64,000 nt of DNA from Pseudomonas sp. PDM05 (GTDB lineage: Bacteria; Pseudomonadota; Gammaproteobacteria; Pseudomonadales; Pseudomonadaceae), in assembly GCF_014851685.1 (NCBI RefSeq), contig NZ_JACVAC010000007.1, forward strand, positions 248,001 to 312,000, given 5' to 3'. Shown here in pieces: positions 13,770 to 24,530 of this stretch (position 1 is its first letter; every line of letters starts with the position of its first letter). The notes beneath the pieces are model-generated. The model worked only from the letters and a program-made list of their open reading frames with translations, was not told the DNA's origin and did not search any database. The position numbers and the translations under genes were made by a program.

Positions 13770-16700
13770 TCAACGGTATTGGAGGAAGACGTTGTCACGG
13801 CCGAACTGGTCACGCAAAGCTTGAATCAAGCCATCCGCAGGATCAATTCGCCAGGTCTCGCCGAACTGCAACATCGCCTTGGCATCGCTGCCGGTGTACT
13901 CCATGGTCACCGGGCACGCGCCACGATGGCGTTTGAGCAATTCGCCCAACAGGCGTAGCTGATCGCCCTTGAGCGCCTCGGTCTTGACCCTCAGGCGCAG
14001 GCTTTCGGCAAGATTGGTGCGCGCATCTTCCATGCTCATCACCCGCTTGATCCGCAGGCGCAGGCCGCCGGAAAAGTCGTCATTGCTGACCTCCCCCTCC
14101 ACGACGACCATGGCATCGGTCTGCAACAACGACTGGGCCGAGTGGAAGGCATCGGCAAACAGCGACGCTTCGATCCGCCCCGAGCGGTCATCGAGGGTGA
14201 TAAAGCCCATCTTGTCGCCTTTCTTATTTTTCATCACCCGCAGGGCGATGATCATGCCGGCGACGGTCTGGGTGTCTCGCGCCGGCTTCAGGTCGATGAT
14301 GCGTTGACGGGCGAAACGACGGATTTCGCCCTCGTATTCGTCAATCGGATGACCAGTGAGGTAAAGGCCCAGGGTGTCTTTTTCACCCTTGAGACGTTCC
14401 TTGAGGGTCAACTCCTTGGCCTTGCGGTGGTTAGCGTACACATCCGCATCTTCTTCGACGAACAAACCGCCAAACAAGTCGGCGTGGCCGCTGTCGTGGG
14501 TGCGGGCGGTCTGTTCGGCGGCCTTGATCGCCTCTTCCATGGCGGCGAGCAACACCGCGCGGTTACGGTCGATATTGGCTTGGTAGGCTTTCGGTTCATC
14601 GTGGAAATACGGGCCGAGACGGTCGAGTGCACCGCTGCGGATCAGGCCATCAAGGGTACGTTTGTTGATGCGCTTGAGGTCGACCCGCGCGCAGAAGTCG
14701 AACAGGTCCTTGAACGGCCCATCCTGACGCGCTTCGACAATCGCTTCCACCGGGCCTTCGCCCACACCTTTGATCGCGCCCAGGCCGTAAATGATGCGGC
14801 CTTCGTCGTTCACCGTGAACTTGAACTCCGAGGCGTTCACATCCGGCGCGTCGAGGCGCAGCTTCATGGTGCGCACTTCCTCGATCAAGGTCACGACCTT
14901 GTCGGTGTTGTGCATATCCGCCGAGAGTACCGCCGCCATGAATGGCGCCGGGTAGTGGGCCTTCAGCCAAGCGGTCTGGTACGACACCAGGCCGTAGGCG
15001 GCGGAGTGGGATTTGTTGAAACCGTAGCCGGCGAACTTTTCCACCAGGTCGAAGATGTTACCCGCCAGGTCGGCGTCGATATTGTTGGTCGCGCAACCTT
15101 CAATGAAGCCGCCGCGCTGCTTGGCCATCTCCTCGGGTTTTTTCTTACCCATGGCCCGACGCAGCATGTCCGCACCGCCAAGGGTGTAACCGGCCATGAC
15201 CTGGGCGATCTGCATCACCTGTTCCTGATACAGGATGATGCCGTAGGTCGGTGCCAGTACCGGCTTGAGGCCTTCGTACTGGTAGTCGGAGTGCGGGTAA
15301 GCCAGCTCGGCACGCCCGTGCTTACGGTTGATGAAGTCATCCACCATGCCCGATTGCAACGGGCCCGGACGGAACAAGGCCACCAGTGCGATCAAGTCTT
15401 CCAGGCAGTCGGGCTTGAGCTTTTTGATCAGCTCTTTCATACCGCGCGACTCAAGCTGGAACACCGCCGTGGTCTCGGCTTTTTGCAGCAACTGGTACGT
15501 TGGTTTGTCGTCCAGCGGGATAAAGGCAATATCCAGTGGCGCTTCGTTGACCTTGGCGCGGTCACGGTTGATGGTCTTGAGCGCCCAGTCGATGATCGTC
15601 AGGGTCCGCAGGCCGAGGAAGTCGAACTTCACCAGGCCGGCCGCCTCCACGTCGTCCTTGTCGAACTGGGTTACCAGGCCGTCACCGGCCTCGTCGCAAT
15701 AGATCGGCGAAAAGTCGGTGAGCTTGGTAGGTGCAATTACCACACCACCGGCGTGTTTACCGACGTTACGCACCACACCTTCGAGCTTGCGCGCCATGTC
15801 CCAGATTTCGGCGGCCTCTTCATCGACCTTGATGAAGTCGCGCAGGATTTCTTCCTGCTCGTAAGCCTTTTCCAGGGTCATGCCGACTTCGAACGGAATC
15901 ATCTTCGACAGACGATCCGCCAGGCCGTAGGACTTGCCCTGCACCCGCGCCACGTCGCGGATTACAGCCTTGGCAGCCATGGAGCCGAACGTGATGATCT
16001 GGCTTACCGCATTGCGGCCATATTTCTCGGCCACGTATTCGATTACGCGGTCGCGGCCGTCCATGCAGAAGTCGACGTCAAAGTCGGGCATGGAAACCCG
16101 TTCCGGGTTGAGGAATCGCTCGAACAGCAGGTCATATTCCAGCGGGTCGAGGTCGGTGATCTTCTGTACATAGGCCACCAACGAACCGGCACCCGACCCC
16201 CGGCCGGGCCCAACGGGTACGCCATTGCTTTTGGCCCACTGGATAAAGTCCATCACGATCAGGAAGTAACCGGGGAACCCCATCTGGATGATGATATCCA
16301 GCTCGAAATTCAACCGATCCACGTAGACCTGGCGCTTGGCCTCGTAGTCCTCGGTGGTGTCCTTGGGCAGCAGAACGCTCAACCGCTCTTCCAGACCGTC
16401 GAACGAGACTTTGCGGAAATATTCGTCGATGGTCATGCCATCGGGAATCGGGAAGTTGGGCAAAAAGTGCTTGCCCAGCTTCACTTCGATATTGCAGCGC
16501 TTGGCGATCTCCACCGAGTTTTCCAGCGCTTCCGGCAGGTCGCTGAACAGCTCGGCCATCTCGTCGGCGCTTTTGAGGTATTGCTCCTCGCTGTAGTTCT
16601 TCGAGCGACGCGGGTCATCCAGGGCCCGGCCTTCACCGATGCACACGCGGGTTTCGTGGGCCTCGAAATCTTCCTTCTTGATAAAGCGCACATCGTTGGT

Positions 16701-17291
16701 CGCCACCAACGGCGCGCCCAGCTTGTCGGCCAGGGCGACGGCGGCGTGCAGATGCTCTTCGTCGTTGGGGCGGTTGGTGCGTTGTACTTCCAGGTAGAAA
16801 CGGTCGGGGAAGACCTGCATCCACTCGCGGGCCAGTACTTCGGCTTCCTGGGGGTTGCCGCCGAGCAGCGCGAGACCGATCTCACCCTCTTTGGCGGCCG
16901 ACAGCATGATCAGGCCTTCACTGGCCTCGGCGACCCATTCGCGCTCGATGATGATCGAGCCATTGCGCTGGCCGTCGATGAAACCGCGGGAAATCAGTTC
17001 AGTGAGGTTGCGATAACCGACGCCGTTCATCGCCAGCAGGCTGATGCGGCTCAGGGCGTTGTCCGGATCTTTGTTGGACAACCACAGGTCGGCACCACAG
17101 ATCGGCTTGATGCCGGCGCCCATGGCATTTTTGTAGAACTTGACCAGGGAACACATGTTGTTCTGATCGGTCACCGCCACCGCAGGCATGTTCATGCCGA
17201 CCAGGGTTTTGACCAGCGGTTTGATCCGTACCAGGCCGTCGACCAGGGAGTATTCAGTGTGCAGGCGCAGGTGAACGAATGAAGCCGGCAT
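13770..17291 (-). CDS. dnaE: DNA polymerase III subunit alpha
   Basis: Replicative polymerase subunit. The 1173 residues hold an N-terminal PHP domain ([15 protein letters not shown]), the polymerase core with catalytic acids in PDFDVDF (Asp403, Asp405) and a third in [11 protein letters not shown]. The helix-hairpin-helix region follows, and an OB fold starts near [17 protein letters not shown]. The expected clamp-binding pentapeptide appears as HADLF at about residues 936-940, with His where E. coli has Gln (QADMF). It is complete and separated from rnhB by a terminator-like stem. Confidence 0.98.
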   Translation of the reverse strand: MPASFVHLRLHTEYSLVDGLVRIKPLVKTLVGMNMPAVAVTDQNNMCSLVKFYKNAMGAGIKPICGADLWLSNKDPDNALSRISLLAMNGVGYRNLTELISRGFIDGQRNGSIIIEREWVAEASEGLIMLSAAKEGEIGLALLGGNPQEAEVLAREWMQVFPDRFYLEVQRTNRPNDEEHLHAAVALADKLGAPLVATNDVRFIKKEDFEAHETRVCIGEGRALDDPRRSKNYSEEQYLKSADEMAELFSDLPEALENSVEIAKRCNIEVKLGKHFLPNFPIPDGMTIDEYFRKVSFDGLEERLSVLLPKDTTEDYEAKRQVYVDRLNFELDIIIQMGFPGYFLIVMDFIQWAKSNGVPVGPGRGSGAGSLVAYVQKITDLDPLEYDLLFERFLNPERVSMPDFDVDFCMDGRDRVIEYVAEKYGRNAVSQIITFGSMAAKAVIRDVARVQGKSYGLADRLSKMIPFEVGMTLEKAYEQEEILRDFIKVDEEAAEIWDMARKLEGVVRNVGKHAGGVVIAPTKLTDFSPIYCDEAGDGLVTQFDKDDVEAAGLVKFDFLGLRTLTIIDWALKTINRDRAKVNEAPLDIAFIPLDDKPTYQLLQKAETTAVFQLESRGMKELIKKLKPDCLEDLIALVALFRPGPLQSGMVDDFINRKHGRAELAYPHSDYQYEGLKPVLAPTYGIILYQEQVMQIAQVMAGYTLGGADMLRRAMGKKKPEEMAKQRGGFIEGCATNNIDADLAGNIFDLVEKFAGYGFNKSHSAAYGLVSYQTAWLKAHYPAPFMAAVLSADMHNTDKVVTLIEEVRTMKLRLDAPDVNASEFKFTVNDEGRIIYGLGAIKGVGEGPVEAIVEARQDGPFKDLFDFCARVDLKRINKRTLDGLIRSGALDRLGPYFHDEPKAYQANIDRNRAVLLAAMEEAIKAAEQTARTHDSGHADLFGGLFVEEDADVYANHRKAKELTLKERLKGEKDTLGLYLTGHPIDEYEGEIRRFARQRIIDLKPARDTQTVAGMIIALRVMKNKKGDKMGFITLDDRSGRIEASLFADAFHSAQSLLQTDAMVVVEGEVSNDDFSGGLRLRIKRVMSMEDARTNLAESLRLRVKTEALKGDQLRLLGELLKRHRGACPVTMEYTGSDAKAMLQFGETWRIDPADGLIQALRDQFGRDNVFLQYR

Positions 17292-17318
17292 AGTGATCTC
17301 TTATACGTGGAAACAACA

Positions 17319-17342
17319 AGGCCCGGATTGTACCGGGCCTTG
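17319..17342 (-). terminator. Terminator-like stem between rnhB and dnaE
   Basis: AAGGCCCGG, a short loop, CCGGGCCTT forms a 9-bp stem about 21 bases beyond the rnhB stop. The minus-strand tail GTTGTTT is moderately T-rich. It would separate the lpx-rnhB transcript from dnaE. Confidence 0.6.
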
Positions 17343-17363
17343 GCAAAAACATCAGCCTCGCGA

Positions 17364-17996
17364 CTACACCTCTGCGAGACGCTCCCGCGCCTCGTAAGCC
17401 AGGCGCACCGGGGCGAACGAGCGACGATGGATCGGCGTTGGACCCAGGCGGGCCAAGGCTTCCAGATGAACGGGCGTCGGGTAGCCTTTGTGACCACCGA
17501 TGCCGTAGCCGGGGTAGGTCAATTCGAAAGCAGCCATTTCACGGTCACGGCTGACCTTGGCCAGGATCGACGCTGCGGCAATCGCAGGCACTTTGCTATC
17601 CCCCTTGACCACGGCTTCAGAGGGCATCGCCAGTTTGGGGCAGCGGTTGCCGTCGATCATCGCCATTTTTGGCGTGATGTGCAGGCCTTCGACCGCGCGC
17701 TGCATGGCAAGCATGGTGGCGTGGAGAATGTTCAGCTCGTCGATTTCCTCGACTTCGGCACGGGCAATGTGCCAACTCAAGGCTTTTTCACAGATCTCGT
17801 CGAAGAGCTTTTCGCGGCGGGCTTCGGTGAGTTTTTTCGAGTCGTTGAGACCGAGGATCGGACGGCTCGGATCAAGGATCACCGCCGCCGTGACTACCGC
17901 GCCGCACAGCGGGCCGCGACCGACTTCGTCGACACCAGCCACCAGTTCGTGGGCTTCGGCAACCAGGCTGAAGTCCAGGCCCATTTGCGTGGTCAT
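17364..17996 (-). CDS. rnhB: Ribonuclease HII
   Basis: Removes ribonucleotides embedded in DNA and cleaves RNA of RNA-DNA hybrids. The 210 residues include the catalytic [16 protein letters not shown] (Asp and Glu near residues 22-23), [13 protein letters not shown] and [15 protein letters not shown]. The start overlaps the lpxB stop by four bases, so it is the distal gene of the lpx cluster. In P. aeruginosa a permease gene (PA3641, from memory) lies between rnhB and dnaE; here none is present. Confidence 0.96.
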   Translation of the reverse strand: MTTQMGLDFSLVAEAHELVAGVDEVGRGPLCGAVVTAAVILDPSRPILGLNDSKKLTEARREKLFDEICEKALSWHIARAEVEEIDELNILHATMLAMQRAVEGLHITPKMAMIDGNRCPKLAMPSEAVVKGDSKVPAIAAASILAKVSRDREMAAFELTYPGYGIGGHKGYPTPVHLEALARLGPTPIHRRSFAPVRLAYEARERLAEV

Positions 17997-19132
17997 AGGG
18001 TTTCCTGTTTTTTACCGATCAAGGTCAGCACGGCGTCCGCCGCCTGGTTGGACGCATCACGGCGCAGGGTGCGGTGAATCTCGTCAAAACCGCGGGTCTG
18101 CTCTTCGCCGCCATCGATCAAGGGGAGTACGGTTTGCGCCAGGGCTTCGGGCGTTGCGTCATCCTGCAACAACTCCGGCACCAACAGGCGTTGAGCCAGC
18201 AGGTTCGGCAAGGAGATGTAGGGGCTCTTGACCATGCGCTTGAGAATCCAGAACGTCAGCGGCGCCAAGCGATAGGCCACGACCATTGGGCGCTTGTACA
18301 GCAGCGCTTCCAGGGTCGCGGTGCCCGAGGCGATCAGTACCGCATCACAGGCCGCCAGGGCCAGGTGCGATTGGCCGTCGAGCAGGGTCAGCGGCAGGTT
18401 GCGCCCTTCAAGCAAGGTTTCGATCTGGGCCCGTCGTTGCGGGCTGGCGCACGGCAGCACGAAGCGTAGGCCTGGCTTCAAGGCCAGCAGGCGTTCGGCC
18501 GCATCAAAAAACAATGCCCCCAGGCGCCCGACTTCGCCGCCACGGCTGCCCGGCATCAGCGCGACCAACGGCCCGTCAGCCAAACCCAGTTCGGCACGGG
18601 CTGCTGCGCGGTCGGCGTGCAGCGGAATGGTGTCGGCCAGGGTATGCCCGACAAACCGCACCGGCACGCCCTTCTCCTCGTAGAAACGGGCCTCGAATGG
18701 CAGGAGGGTCAGCATCAGGTCGCAGCCTTCACGGATCTTCAACACGCGCTTCTGCCGCCACGCCCACACGGACGGGCTGACGTAGTGCACCGTCTTGATC
18801 CCGGCCTGACGCAACTTGAGTTCGATGTTGAGGGTGAAGTCCGGCGCATCGATTCCGATAAAGACGTCGGGTTTTTCTTCGATGAGGGTCTGAATCAGCA
18901 GTTTGCGCCGAGCCAAAAGCTCACGCAGACGCCCCAGCACTTCCACCAACCCCATGACCGACAAGCGCTCCATGGGGAAATAGGAAGTGAGGCCTTCGGC
19001 CTGCATCAGCGGACCACCCACACCGATAAACTCAACCGCAGGATGCTGGGCCTTGAGGGCTCGCATCAGGCCTGCGCCCAAGATGTCGCCGGAAGCTTCT
19101 CCGGCCACCAACGCAATACGCAGATTGGCCAT
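17993..19132 (-). CDS. lpxB: Lipid-A-disaccharide synthase
   Basis: Joins UDP-2,3-diacylglucosamine and lipid X to make the lipid A disaccharide at the inner membrane. It is a 379-residue GT19 enzyme, starting [31 protein letters not shown] ([17 protein letters not shown]), [13 protein letters not shown] and [11 protein letters not shown] are family blocks. It lies two bases behind lpxA and overlaps rnhB, fitting the conserved lpxD-fabZ-lpxA-lpxB order. Confidence 0.97.
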   Translation of the reverse strand: MANLRIALVAGEASGDILGAGLMRALKAQHPAVEFIGVGGPLMQAEGLTSYFPMERLSVMGLVEVLGRLRELLARRKLLIQTLIEEKPDVFIGIDAPDFTLNIELKLRQAGIKTVHYVSPSVWAWRQKRVLKIREGCDLMLTLLPFEARFYEEKGVPVRFVGHTLADTIPLHADRAAARAELGLADGPLVALMPGSRGGEVGRLGALFFDAAERLLALKPGLRFVLPCASPQRRAQIETLLEGRNLPLTLLDGQSHLALAACDAVLIASGTATLEALLYKRPMVVAYRLAPLTFWILKRMVKSPYISLPNLLAQRLLVPELLQDDATPEALAQTVLPLIDGGEEQTRGFDEIHRTLRRDASNQAADAVLTLIGKKQETL

Positions 19133-19134
19133 GA

Positions 19135-19911
19135 TCAGCGGGTGATGCCGCGGGTCGACGCCTGGATCGAGTCACGGAATACCGCGACTTCCGGGAACAA
19201 CGCTGACGGCTCGGCCAGTTCGGTCAAGGCTTGGTCAACGGTGAGCCCCTGGCGGTAGACCACCTTGTAGGCGCGACGCAGGGCGTGGATCGCCTCTTCG
19301 CTGAAACCACGACGGCGCATGCCCTCGAAGTTCATGCTGCGGGCTTCGGCCGGGTTGCCGAACACGGTGACGAACGCCGGAACGTCCTTGCCGATGGCGG
19401 TCCCCATGCCGGAAAAGCTGTGGGCGCCGATATGGCAATACTGATGCACCAGAGTGAAACCGGACAGGATCGCCCAATCATCAACGTGCACGTGGCCTGC
19501 CAACGCGGTGTTGTTGACCAGGATGCAGTGGTTGCCGATCACGCTGTCATGGCCGATATGGGCATAGGCCATGATCAGGTTGTGATCACCCAGCGTGGTC
19601 TCGGCACGATCCTGAACGGTGCCACGGTGAATGGTCACACCTTCACGAATGATGTTGTGGTCACCGATTACCAGGCGCGTTTCTTCACCCTTGTACTTCA
19701 TGTCCGGGGTGTCTTCGCCTACCGAGGAAAACTGGTAGATGCGATTGTGTTTGCCAATGCGGGTCGGTCCCTTGAGGATCACGTGCGGCCCGATGACAGT
19801 CCCCTCGCCGATTTCAACACCTGCGCCGATGATCGACCAAGGGCCGACCTCAACGTCGGCGGCCAGAACGGCCGACGGATCGATGATTGCGCGAGGGTCA
19901 ATCAAACTCAT
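19135..19911 (-). CDS. lpxA: UDP-N-acetylglucosamine O-acyltransferase
   Basis: First lipid A step: transfers a 3-hydroxyacyl chain from ACP to UDP-GlcNAc. The 258 residues form a left-handed beta helix of hexapeptide repeats (IIDPSA, VEVGPW, TVIGPH and so on). The catalytic His lies in [18 protein letters not shown] near residue 121-125. ATG at 19911 ([10 protein letters not shown]) overlaps the fabZ stop by four bases. A longer frame reading upstream only mirrors the fabZ 3' end. Confidence 0.97.
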
Positions 19912-20348
19912 AGTTTGCGTTCCGCGCAGATGATCTCGGCGGAGCACACCGGCTTGCCATCTACCGACGCCTGGCATTCAAACTTCCAGATCTGGCGCTT
20001 GCAGCTGATGAACTTGGCTTCCAGGATCAACTGGTCACCCGGAGTGACCGGATTGCGGAAACGCAATTTGTCGGAACCGACAAAATAGTAAAGCGTGCCG
20101 TCGGCAGGCTTGAGGTCGAGCATTTTGAAACCAAGGATACCGGCAGCCTGGGCCATCGCTTCAATGATCAATACGCCCGGCATGATTGGATGCGCAGGAA
20201 AGTGACCGTTGAAGAACGGTTCGTTGATGCTGACATTCTTGTAGGCACGAATGCGCTTTTCCTCAACATTGAGGTCCACTACGCGGTCCACCAGCAGGAA
20301 CGGGTAACGGTGAGGCAGGTATTCGCGAATCTCGTTGATGTCCATCAT
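19908..20348 (-). CDS. fabZ: 3-hydroxyacyl-ACP dehydratase FabZ
   Basis: Dehydrates 3-hydroxyacyl-ACP in fatty acid elongation and competes with LpxA for the same substrate, which explains the coupling of the two genes. The 146-residue hot-dog fold has [16 protein letters not shown] at the N-terminus and the catalytic His and Glu in [22 protein letters not shown]. The start at 20348 gives [10 protein letters not shown], as in P. aeruginosa; a second ATG follows immediately. Confidence 0.97.
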
Positions 20349-20460
20349 TTCGGGGGGAAGCCTGTAATAAAGATTGGGGGCGGGCGGACTAAAAGCACGC
20401 CCCGCTAGCAAATCAAGGAGGCAAGTCTAGCGGCTGTGCACACTTGATATGGAAATGGTA

Positions 20461-21516
20461 TCAGCCTTCTGATGAAACATTACCGCCAGGGGTCACGTCA
20501 CCAACACGCTTTTCCAGCTGTTTGAGGCGTCGCGCCATGTCGTCCAGATGCCTCAAGCGTGCTGCACTCTTGCGCCATTCAGCTGCGGGCTGCATGGCCG
20601 TACCGGAGGAATAGGCGCCTGGCTCGGTAATCGAGTGGGTCACCATGGTCATCCCGGTAATGAAGACGTTGTCGCAAATATCGATATGGCCCACCAGCCC
20701 AACGCCACCGGCGAGCATGCAATGCTTGCCGATCTTGGTGCTGCCGGAGATGCCGACACACGCCGCCATGGCGGTGTGATCACCGATCTGCACGTTGTGG
20801 GCGATCTGGATCTGGTTGTCGAGCTTCACGCCATTGCCGATCACGGTATCGGCCAAGGCCCCGCGATCGACAGCAGTGTTCACACCGATTTCCACATCGT
20901 CGCCGATCAATACACCACCGACCTGGGCAATCTTGTGCCAGACACCTTTGGAGTTGGCAAAACCGAAGCCTTCGCCACCGATCACGGCACCCGACTGAAT
21001 GACTACACGCTCACCAATACGCACATCGTGGTACAGGGTCACGCGCGGGGCCAGCCAGCCACCGGCGCCGATTACGCAGCGCGCGCCGATAAAGCAATGG
21101 GCTCCGATCGTGACACCGGCAGCAATGCGCGCACCACTCTCGACCACCGCAAAGGCGCCAATGCTGGCCGCAGGATCAACCTGGGCATCATCCGCAATTA
21201 CCGCCGACGGATGAACACCGCCCGCCGCCTTGGGTTTTGGATCGAACAGGTGCGAAGCCTTGGCGTAGGCCAGGTACGGATCAGCCACCACCAGCGCATC
21301 CCCGGCAAACCCTTCGGCGTCAGCGGCTTTGAGCAACACGGCGGCGGCTCTGCTGTCGACCAGGTATTTACGGTATTGGGGATTTGCGAGGAAGCTCAAC
21401 TGAGCTGGGCCAGCCTCCTGCAAGGTGGCTAGCCCAGTGATTTCTTTCTCCGGGGAGCCGCGCAAGGCGGCTCCCAGGAACTCGGCCAACTCGCCGAGCT
21501 TGATAGTCGCGGTCAT
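20461..21516 (-). CDS. lpxD: UDP-3-O-(3-hydroxyacyl)glucosamine N-acyltransferase
   Basis: Third lipid A step, adding the N-linked hydroxyacyl chain. The 351 residues have a uridine-binding N-terminal domain (to about residue 95), a hexapeptide-repeat beta helix with the catalytic His in [17 protein letters not shown], and a C-terminal helical tail including [18 protein letters not shown]. skp ends four bases upstream. The 112-base gap before fabZ contains nothing recognisable beyond a GC-rich stretch. Confidence 0.97.
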   Translation of the reverse strand: MTATIKLGELAEFLGAALRGSPEKEITGLATLQEAGPAQLSFLANPQYRKYLVDSRAAAVLLKAADAEGFAGDALVVADPYLAYAKASHLFDPKPKAAGGVHPSAVIADDAQVDPAASIGAFAVVESGARIAAGVTIGAHCFIGARCVIGAGGWLAPRVTLYHDVRIGERVVIQSGAVIGGEGFGFANSKGVWHKIAQVGGVLIGDDVEIGVNTAVDRGALADTVIGNGVKLDNQIQIAHNVQIGDHTAMAACVGISGSTKIGKHCMLAGGVGLVGHIDICDNVFITGMTMVTHSITEPGAYSSGTAMQPAAEWRKSAARLRHLDDMARRLKQLEKRVGDVTPGGNVSSEG

Positions 21517-21519
21517 GGC

Positions 21520-22023
21520 TTACTTCAGCTGGTTCATGCGCTCGATCACCTGGCGGGTGATGTCGTATTGAGGCTTGACGTCGATCACGGCGCCGCGTTC
21601 GAACACCAGGTCAAAGGCACCTTTCTTGATGACTTCTTCCACGGCGCTGTCGAGTTTCGGCTTCAGCTGCTTGAGCATTTCACGGTCGGCAACGGCCTTG
21701 GCTTCGTTCAGCTCCTTGGATTGGAACTGGTAGTCACGGGCCTTTTGCTTGAATTCAAGCTCCAGACGCTCGCGCTCGCCTTGCTGCATCTTGTCGCCAC
21801 CAGCCACCAGACGATCCTGGATGCCCTTGGCACTGCTTTCCAGGGTCTTGAGCTTGGTCAGTTGCGGACCGAATTTCTTCTCGGCATCCACGGCGTACTT
21901 CTTGGCCGCATCGGATTCCAGCAGAGCCATCTGATAGTTCAGGACGGCGATTTTCATTTCGGCGAAGGCCGGGGTGGTTACCAGCACGGTGGCCAGCAGA
22001 ACCAATTGAGTCAACTTACGCAC
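21520..22023 (-). CDS. skp: Periplasmic chaperone Skp/OmpH
   Basis: Trimeric jellyfish-shaped chaperone carrying unfolded outer-membrane proteins across the periplasm to the Bam complex. The 167 residues begin with a Sec signal peptide (MRKLTQLVLLATVLVTTPAFA, cleavage before EMKIAV). A Lys/Glu/Gln-rich tentacle region with strong coiled-coil character follows (about 40-130). It sits between bamA and lpxD, as in most gammaproteobacteria; P. aeruginosa names it hlpA. Confidence 0.94.
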   Translation of the reverse strand: MRKLTQLVLLATVLVTTPAFAEMKIAVLNYQMALLESDAAKKYAVDAEKKFGPQLTKLKTLESSAKGIQDRLVAGGDKMQQGERERLELEFKQKARDYQFQSKELNEAKAVADREMLKQLKPKLDSAVEEVIKKGAFDLVFERGAVIDVKPQYDITRQVIERMNQLK

Positions 22024-22068
22024 GATGTACTCCTACAGAATCCGTTGTCGTTATCTTGGGTCAGACGC

Positions 22069-24456
22069 TTAGAACGTCTGGCCGAGGGAGAATTGGAAAA
22101 TCTGGGTTTCAGCGTTATCCGGTTTCTTGATCGGCATGGCCAGAGCAAAGCTCAATGGGCCAAGCGCAGTCACCCAAGTCACACCCACACCAACGGAGCT
22201 CGCCAGGTTGCTCAGGCTCACGTCGTTGCACTGGGTCTGAGATTTCACGCCGCTTGGGTTGGTGATCTGCTCACACTTGGAATCGAATACGTTACCCACG
22301 TCCCAGAATACCGAAGTACGCAACGAACGCTGGTCCTTGACGAACGGCAGCGGGAACAGAATCTCCGCACCACCCTGAATCAACACGTTACCACCGAACG
22401 GCAGAGGCTTGTTGTCGGAGTCGACCACAGTGCCCTGGTTACCGGTGAACGCTGCACCACGACTCGGCGTACCACGCGGACCCAGGGTGCTGTCCTTGAA
22501 ACCACGTACGGAGTTGAAGCCACCCGCATAGTAGTTCTCGTAGAACGGCAGGCCATTGGTGGAACCATAACCGTCACCGTAGCCCAGCTCAGTGTGCAGG
22601 CGCATGGTGTAGTTGTCGCTCAACGGCTGGAACAACTGGCCGCGGTAGTCGAGTTTGAAGAACGACAGGTCGCTGCCCGGCGTGGTGGTTTCCAGGGTCA
22701 GGCTCTGGGAGTGGCCACGGGTTGCCAGTACACCTTTGTTCAGGGTCGACTCGGACCAGCCGGCAGACGCCTTGAAGTTCAGGAACTTGTCGCCTTCACG
22801 ACGGGTGAAGTCGAAGATTTCGTCCACGGTGTAGACACCGGTCTTGATCTCATCCTGTTGCGCGGTCAGGCCGAAGGTCAGACGCGAGGTCTCACTGATC
22901 GGGTAACCGATGTTCACGCCAGCACCCAGGCTGTCGATCGCATAGCTTGCAACGTCGACGTCGAGGTCTTTGTAGTCGGTGGTACGGTAGAAGGCGTTGT
23001 AGCCCAGGCTCACACCGTCAGCAGTCCAGTAGGGGTCGACATAACCGAAGTTATAGCGGCTCTGGTATTCGCTGCGGGTCAGGCCGATGGAGACCTTGTT
23101 ACCGGTACCGAGGAAGTTGTTCTGGGTAATCGAACCACCAAGGATCAGACCGGCACTCTGTGCAAAGCCGACACTCGCGGTGATCGAACCCGAGGCTTGT
23201 TCTTCTACGGCGTAGTTCACGTCAACCTGGTCATCCACACCTGGCACGGCCGGGGTTTCGACGTTGACCTCTTTAAAGAAGCCCAGGCGCTCAAGACGGG
23301 TCTTGGACTGGTCGATCAGGTATGTCGACGCCCAGCCACCTTCCATCTGACGCATTTCACGACGCAGCACTTCGTCCGCAGACTTGGTGTTGCCACGGAA
23401 GTTGATGCGGTTCACGTAGGCACGCTTGCCCGGGTCGACGACAAAGGTGATGTCCACGGTGTGGTCATCATCATGTGGGGTCGGCACGCCGTTGACGTTG
23501 GCGAAGGTATAGCCTTCGTTGCCCAGGCGACGGGTGATCAGCTCGGAGGTCGTGGTCATCAGCTTGCGCGAGAACACCTGGTCCTTCTGCACCAGCAGCA
23601 AGGCCTTGACCTGATCTTCGGGAACTTTCAGATCACCGCTCAGCTTGACGTCACGAACCTTGTACTTCTCGCCTTCGTTGACGTTGACGGTGATGTAGAC
23701 GTGTTTCTTGTCCGGGGTGATGGACACCTGGGTGGAGGCAATATCCATGTTGATATAGCCACGGTCCAGGTAGTAGGAACGCAGGCGCTCCAGGTCACCG
23801 GAGAGTTTTTCGCGGGCGTACTTGTCATCGTTCTTGAAGAACGACAGCCAGTTGGTGGTCTTCAGTTCGAACAGGTCGATCAGGTCTTCATCGGCGAACT
23901 TGGTGTTGCCCACCACGTTGATGTGCTGAATGGCCGCCACGGTGCCTTCGTTGATGTTGACCTTGAGGCCGACACGGTTACGAGGCTGCGGGATCACTTC
24001 GGTTTCCACGGACGCGGAGTAGCGGCCCTGGGCAACGTACTGGCGTTGCAGTTCGTTACGCACACCTTCAAGGGTGGCACGCTGGAAGATCTCGCCCTCG
24101 GCCAGGCCGGATTGCTTGAGGCCTTTCATCAGGTCTTCAGTGGAGATCGCCTTGTTGCCCTCGATCTCGATACTGGCGACGGAAGGTCGCTCGACCACGG
24201 TGATAACGAGGACGTTGCCTTCGCGACCCAGTTGGATATCTTGAAAGAAGCCGGTTTTGAACAGCGCACGAGTGGATTCCACCAGGCGACGGTCATCAGC
24301 CTGTTCCCCGACGTTCAACGGCAACGCACCAAAGACGCTACCTGCGGATACCCGCTGGAGGCCGTTGACGCGAATATCGGAGATGGTGAAGGACTCGGCG
24401 TGAACTTCGGCGATCATCAATACGGTGAGAACCGCAGTTAGCAGCAGACGTTTCAT
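22069..24456 (-). CDS. bamA: Outer membrane protein assembly factor BamA
   Basis: Central component that inserts beta-barrel proteins in the outer membrane. The 795 residues have a signal peptide (MKRLLLTAVLTVLMIAEVHA), five POTRA domains to about residue 420, and a C-terminal 16-strand barrel ending in Phe (QFSLGQTF). The lid-lock loop motif appears as GFNSVRGF (VRGF) near residue 650. ATG at 24456 was chosen because it starts the signal peptide; the upstream in-frame extension of nine residues weakens it. rseP lies 74 bases upstream. Confidence 0.97.
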   Translation of the reverse strand: MKRLLLTAVLTVLMIAEVHAESFTISDIRVNGLQRVSAGSVFGALPLNVGEQADDRRLVESTRALFKTGFFQDIQLGREGNVLVITVVERPSVASIEIEGNKAISTEDLMKGLKQSGLAEGEIFQRATLEGVRNELQRQYVAQGRYSASVETEVIPQPRNRVGLKVNINEGTVAAIQHINVVGNTKFADEDLIDLFELKTTNWLSFFKNDDKYAREKLSGDLERLRSYYLDRGYINMDIASTQVSITPDKKHVYITVNVNEGEKYKVRDVKLSGDLKVPEDQVKALLLVQKDQVFSRKLMTTTSELITRRLGNEGYTFANVNGVPTPHDDDHTVDITFVVDPGKRAYVNRINFRGNTKSADEVLRREMRQMEGGWASTYLIDQSKTRLERLGFFKEVNVETPAVPGVDDQVDVNYAVEEQASGSITASVGFAQSAGLILGGSITQNNFLGTGNKVSIGLTRSEYQSRYNFGYVDPYWTADGVSLGYNAFYRTTDYKDLDVDVASYAIDSLGAGVNIGYPISETSRLTFGLTAQQDEIKTGVYTVDEIFDFTRREGDKFLNFKASAGWSESTLNKGVLATRGHSQSLTLETTTPGSDLSFFKLDYRGQLFQPLSDNYTMRLHTELGYGDGYGSTNGLPFYENYYAGGFNSVRGFKDSTLGPRGTPSRGAAFTGNQGTVVDSDNKPLPFGGNVLIQGGAEILFPLPFVKDQRSLRTSVFWDVGNVFDSKCEQITNPSGVKSQTQCNDVSLSNLASSVGVGVTWVTALGPLSFALAMPIKKPDNAETQIFQFSLGQTF

Positions 24457-24530
24457 GAAGTCCTTTCTTATTCCAACTGGCAATAAACAAACTGCCGCAA
24501 AATGCGGCAGATTCGCAATTCAGCGAAGCG

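Noticed and set aside
14142..17282. 1046-residue open frame antisense to dnaE
   Set aside because: Mirrors dnaE codon bias; low-complexity His/Val/Gln-rich translation without domains or ribosome binding site.
21568..24441. 957-residue open frame antisense to skp and bamA
   Set aside because: Crosses two real genes and their gap; composition is that of a complement of GC-biased coding sequence.
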